A stretch of DNA of 34,795 nucleotides from Sulfuritalea sp. (GTDB taxonomy: Bacteria; Pseudomonadota; Gammaproteobacteria; Burkholderiales; Rhodocyclaceae): positions 1 to 34,795 of the forward strand of contig JAUYSD010000237.1 of NCBI GenBank assembly GCA_030696505.1. Direction: 5' to 3'. The notes under the pieces were generated by a model. That model saw nothing but the letters and a program-made list of their open reading frames with translations. It did not search any database and was not told where the DNA came from. The translations under genes and the position numbers were made by a program. Shown here one piece after another: positions 31,999 to 34,795 of the stretch (positions within the stretch are counted from its first letter, which is position 1; the number at the start of each line of letters is the position of its first letter).

Positions 31999-32957
31999 TG
32001 GCAGCCGCCCCCTTCGACCATGCGCGCTGCAGCGGCTGCAGCCTGTGCCGGCTGGTGTGCCCGATGTGGCGCCAGCACCGCGATCCGCGCTTCAGCCCCG
32101 AAGGCCTGGCCAGGGCCCGGCAGTGCGACGCCACCGCAGCCGAACTGACGGCGCCGCTGGAAGCCTGCTCGCTGTGCGGCGCCTGCGATCCCGTGTGTCC
32201 CGAAGGCATCGACCTGTCGGGCATGGTCATGGAGCTGCGGCGGGATCTGTCGCCCGCCTTGCCTTACCGGCAGGCACTGGACGCGCTGCAGGCCAAGTTC
32301 GCGCTGGCGGCGGCCGCTGCCGAGGCGCCTGCGGCCGGCGCGCTGTTCCTGCCCGGCCCGGCCCTGCGCGCGCATCCTTCGCTGCTGGCGCGCGTCAAGA
32401 CGCTGCTCGGCTACGCTTGCGCTACCGATGATGGCGCTGATATCGCGCTGGCACTAGAAACCGGGGGAGAAATTTCGCCCGCGCGGCGCCGGCGCTTCCT
32501 CGATGGTCTCGATGGACGCACGCTGGCGGTCGGCGACGGCCTGTTGCTGCGCCAACTGCGCCAATGGCTGCCCGGCGCGCGGCTGCAAAGCCTGGGCGCG
32601 GCGCTGGCCAGCCTGATGCCGATTCGTCGCCGTATCGCCAGCACCGACTTTTACGTGATCGAGCCGCGCGCCTACCATGCCGACTACGAACGCCTGGTCG
32701 CCTACTACGACCGTCTGCGGGCCGAGACCGGCTGCGCGCTGAATCTCGATTTGCAGCGCATCGCGATGCCGGCCCTGACGCAGGCTCTGCCGCACCTGGC
32801 CGGGCCGCTGGTCGACGCCGATGTGGCGCAGGCGCGCTGGATGCTGCAGGGGCGCACGCCGCAGCGCATCGTGGTCGAGAGCCTCGCCGATCGCGCCGCC
32901 TTCGAGCGCGTCTGCGACATTCCGGTGCTGCACCTCGCCGAATTGGCGCAAGATTGA
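31998..32957 (+). CDS. [4Fe-4S] dicluster protein, GlpC/GlcF-like N-terminus
   Basis: This 319-residue protein has two CxxCxxCxxxCP clusters at residues 11-22 (C11, C14, C17, C21) and 57-68 (C57, C60, C63, C67), separated by a helical linker as in GlpC/GlcF/HdrC-type subunits. The rest is alpha/beta-like but lacks the CCG (CX31-39CCX35-36CXXC) motifs normally present in such subunits. It may therefore not bind the further heme or quinone-type cofactor. It is coupled to the FAD oxidase by a one-base overlap and is inferred to be its electron acceptor. One dispersed repeat copy lies within it. Confidence 0.8.
   Translation: MAAAPFDHARCSGCSLCRLVCPMWRQHRDPRFSPEGLARARQCDATAAELTAPLEACSLCGACDPVCPEGIDLSGMVMELRRDLSPALPYRQALDALQAKFALAAAAAEAPAAGALFLPGPALRAHPSLLARVKTLLGYACATDDGADIALALETGGEISPARRRRFLDGLDGRTLAVGDGLLLRQLRQWLPGARLQSLGAALASLMPIRRRIASTDFYVIEPRAYHADYERLVAYYDRLRAETGCALNLDLQRIAMPALTQALPHLAGPLVDADVAQARWMLQGRTPQRIVVESLADRAAFERVCDIPVLHLAELAQD
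32628..32651 (-). repeat. Dispersed 24-base repeat, copy 7 (inside the [4Fe-4S] gene)
   Basis: It matches the consensus at 23 of 24 positions on the minus strand, antisense to the gene; the plus-strand reading is RRRIASTDF. Confidence 0.55.
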
Positions 32958-32991
32958 GCAAGATTGAAGCTGGTCCACAAGGAAACACCGC

Positions 32992-34203
32992 ATGCGCAAT
33001 GTTGATGTCGTGATCGTCGGTGCCAGCCTGGCGGCGGCCGCTGCCGCCAAGCGGCTGGTCGATGCCGGGCTGGAGACCGTGATTCTCGAGCGCAAGGAAT
33101 TGCCGCGGCACAAGATCTGCAGCGGCATCCTGTCGCCGCGCGGCCATCGCTTTCTGCTGGAGAATTTCGGTCCGCTGCCGCCGGAGACCCTGCACGAGCC
33201 GACCGCCTGCCGCGGCGTGACCTTCCATTTCCCGTCCATGGTCTCGATGCCCATGGATTTCTTCCACGGCACCACGCCGCACCTGCATCGCAAGTATTCC
33301 GACCACTGGGCGATTCAGCGCAGCGGCGCCGAGGTGCACGACCAGACCTCGTTTGCCGGCCTCGAGGACAGGGCCGACCACGTACTGGTGCACGCCCGGC
33401 AGAACGGCGCGCCGATCGAATACCGTGCACGCCAGGTGATCGGCGCCGACGGACCCAGTTCGCTGGTGGTGCGCGCCGTCTATCCTGACTACACCAAGCA
33501 GATTCCCTGGTTCTTCGTCGGCCAGAAATTCCACGAGATCATCGATTGCCCGCTCTCGCCCGACTATTTCCATTTCTGGTTCCATCCCGGACTCGGCCAC
33601 TACACCTGGAGCCATGCCCGCGACGGCCGCCAGATCGTCGGCGTCGGCTTCAAGCGCGGCGACAATTTCGCGAAGAAGCACCAGGTCGTCGAGCAATACC
33701 TGAGGGACAAACACGGTGTGCAGCTCAAGCCGGCCGACGACGATCACGAAGGCTGCGCCGAGAACTTCGGTCCTTCGCTGATCAACCGCTACGTCTTCGG
33801 CAAGGGCAATGTGCTGGTCACCGGGCAGGCCGCGGGTTTCCTCAACATGATCGGCGAGGGCATGAGCTGCGCGCTGCATTCGGGCGCGATTTCCGGCGAG
33901 GCGATCGTCGAGGCGCAGCGGCGCAATCGGCCGGTGCAGGAAATCTATCGCAAGATGATCGCCTCCGAGGTGCGTCGCTGCAGCGACCAGTGGAACCCGC
34001 TGAAGATCGCCTTCGAGCGGCCGCACGAGGCGGACTTTCCGGAAGCGCTGATGAAACTCTCCTGGCGCGAACGCGGCCTGGTGCTGCGCGACATGTGGCG
34101 CTTCATCGTGCTGTTCAAGGAATTCAAATGGGGCCGGCAGATTGCCAGCGCCGCCCTGCAGCGTCCGCTGGTCGGCGGCTATTCGATGCAGCGCTGGCTC
34201 TGA
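32992..34203 (+). CDS. Geranylgeranyl-reductase-like FAD-dependent oxidoreductase
   Basis: This 403-residue flavoprotein of the p-hydroxybenzoate hydroxylase/geranylgeranyl reductase group has an N-terminal Rossmann motif DVVIVGASLAAAAAAKRLVDAGLETVILERK, GADGPSS near 150 and the second FAD motif NVLVTGQAAGFLNMIGEGMSCALHSG near 278. The first glycine motif is GASLAA rather than GxGxxG, an acceptable family variant. An AAGGAAAC ribosome site precedes the ATG. It lies 34 bases after the [4Fe-4S] gene and may take electrons from it. Saturation of an isoprenoid or hydroxylation of an aromatic are both possible; the window does not decide. Confidence 0.82.
   Translation: MRNVDVVIVGASLAAAAAAKRLVDAGLETVILERKELPRHKICSGILSPRGHRFLLENFGPLPPETLHEPTACRGVTFHFPSMVSMPMDFFHGTTPHLHRKYSDHWAIQRSGAEVHDQTSFAGLEDRADHVLVHARQNGAPIEYRARQVIGADGPSSLVVRAVYPDYTKQIPWFFVGQKFHEIIDCPLSPDYFHFWFHPGLGHYTWSHARDGRQIVGVGFKRGDNFAKKHQVVEQYLRDKHGVQLKPADDDHEGCAENFGPSLINRYVFGKGNVLVTGQAAGFLNMIGEGMSCALHSGAISGEAIVEAQRRNRPVQEIYRKMIASEVRRCSDQWNPLKIAFERPHEADFPEALMKLSWRERGLVLRDMWRFIVLFKEFKWGRQIASAALQRPLVGGYSMQRWL

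Positions 34204-34795
<592 letters not shown>

Overview
The window is high-GC DNA from a denitrifying or facultatively anaerobic betaproteobacterium, most likely Rhodocyclales or a relative. This is inferred from the gene content (cytochrome d1 protein, heme-copper reductases, SCO proteins, FNR/DNR-type promoter boxes, VF530, DUF1993) and from long shadow ORFs typical of high GC. No rRNA or other species marker is present, so the placement is an inference.

Layout. 1-1250: 3' part of a cytochrome d1 protein (NirN/NirF-like). 1315-2643: small genes (solo HicA, VF530, DUF1993, one unknown). 2714-3758 (minus): a DUF1318 protein and a SCO lipoprotein, divergent from an unusual heme-copper oxidase-like subunit I (3845-5200). 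5257-6641: a YbhB/Raf-kinase-inhibitor-like protein, DUF167 and DUF2007, with an unexplained long inverted repeat upstream of DUF167. 6702-15229 (minus): a respiratory cluster. It encodes a 50-residue one-helix protein (15077-15229, too short for ordinary ORF finding), a CuA subunit II, a subunit I lacking the cross-linked tyrosine, heme O synthase, and a SCO protein. A second transcription unit follows, with two cytochrome b fusions (one to 2x[4Fe-4S] plus an MvhD domain, one to [2Fe-2S] plus an FAD/NAD(P)H reductase) and a small membrane-anchored protein between them. Both units carry an FNR/DNR-like box about 41-42 bases upstream of an inferred start site. I read the cluster as a non-canonical, anaerobically or NO-induced heme-copper reductase (sNOR-like) with dedicated electron-input modules.

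15439-20969: a 5'-truncated LysR remnant, an MBL-fold hydrolase, a GMC alcohol dehydrogenase and an MmsA-type aldehyde dehydrogenase, with a divergent LysR regulator and a good T-N11-A type box. 20988-21163: promoter, tRNA-Asp(GTC) and terminator. 21449-30302: a defense cassette that begins in a broken ribbon-helix-helix antitoxin gene. It reads hsdM-hsdS-AAA ATPase-DUF4276 (TOPRIM-like)-hsdR-radC, all tightly coupled. The ATPase/TOPRIM pair inside the type I restriction operon resembles PARIS/OLD-type abortive-infection modules. 30442-34501: FAD oxidase, [4Fe-4S] protein, geranylgeranyl-reductase-like flavoprotein and a small protein, followed by the 5' part of phosphoglucomutase (34498 to the window end).

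A 24-base dispersed repeat occurs at least seven times (at least 21/24 matches to a consensus), in both strands, inside and between genes. Two same-orientation copies bracket the defense cassette.
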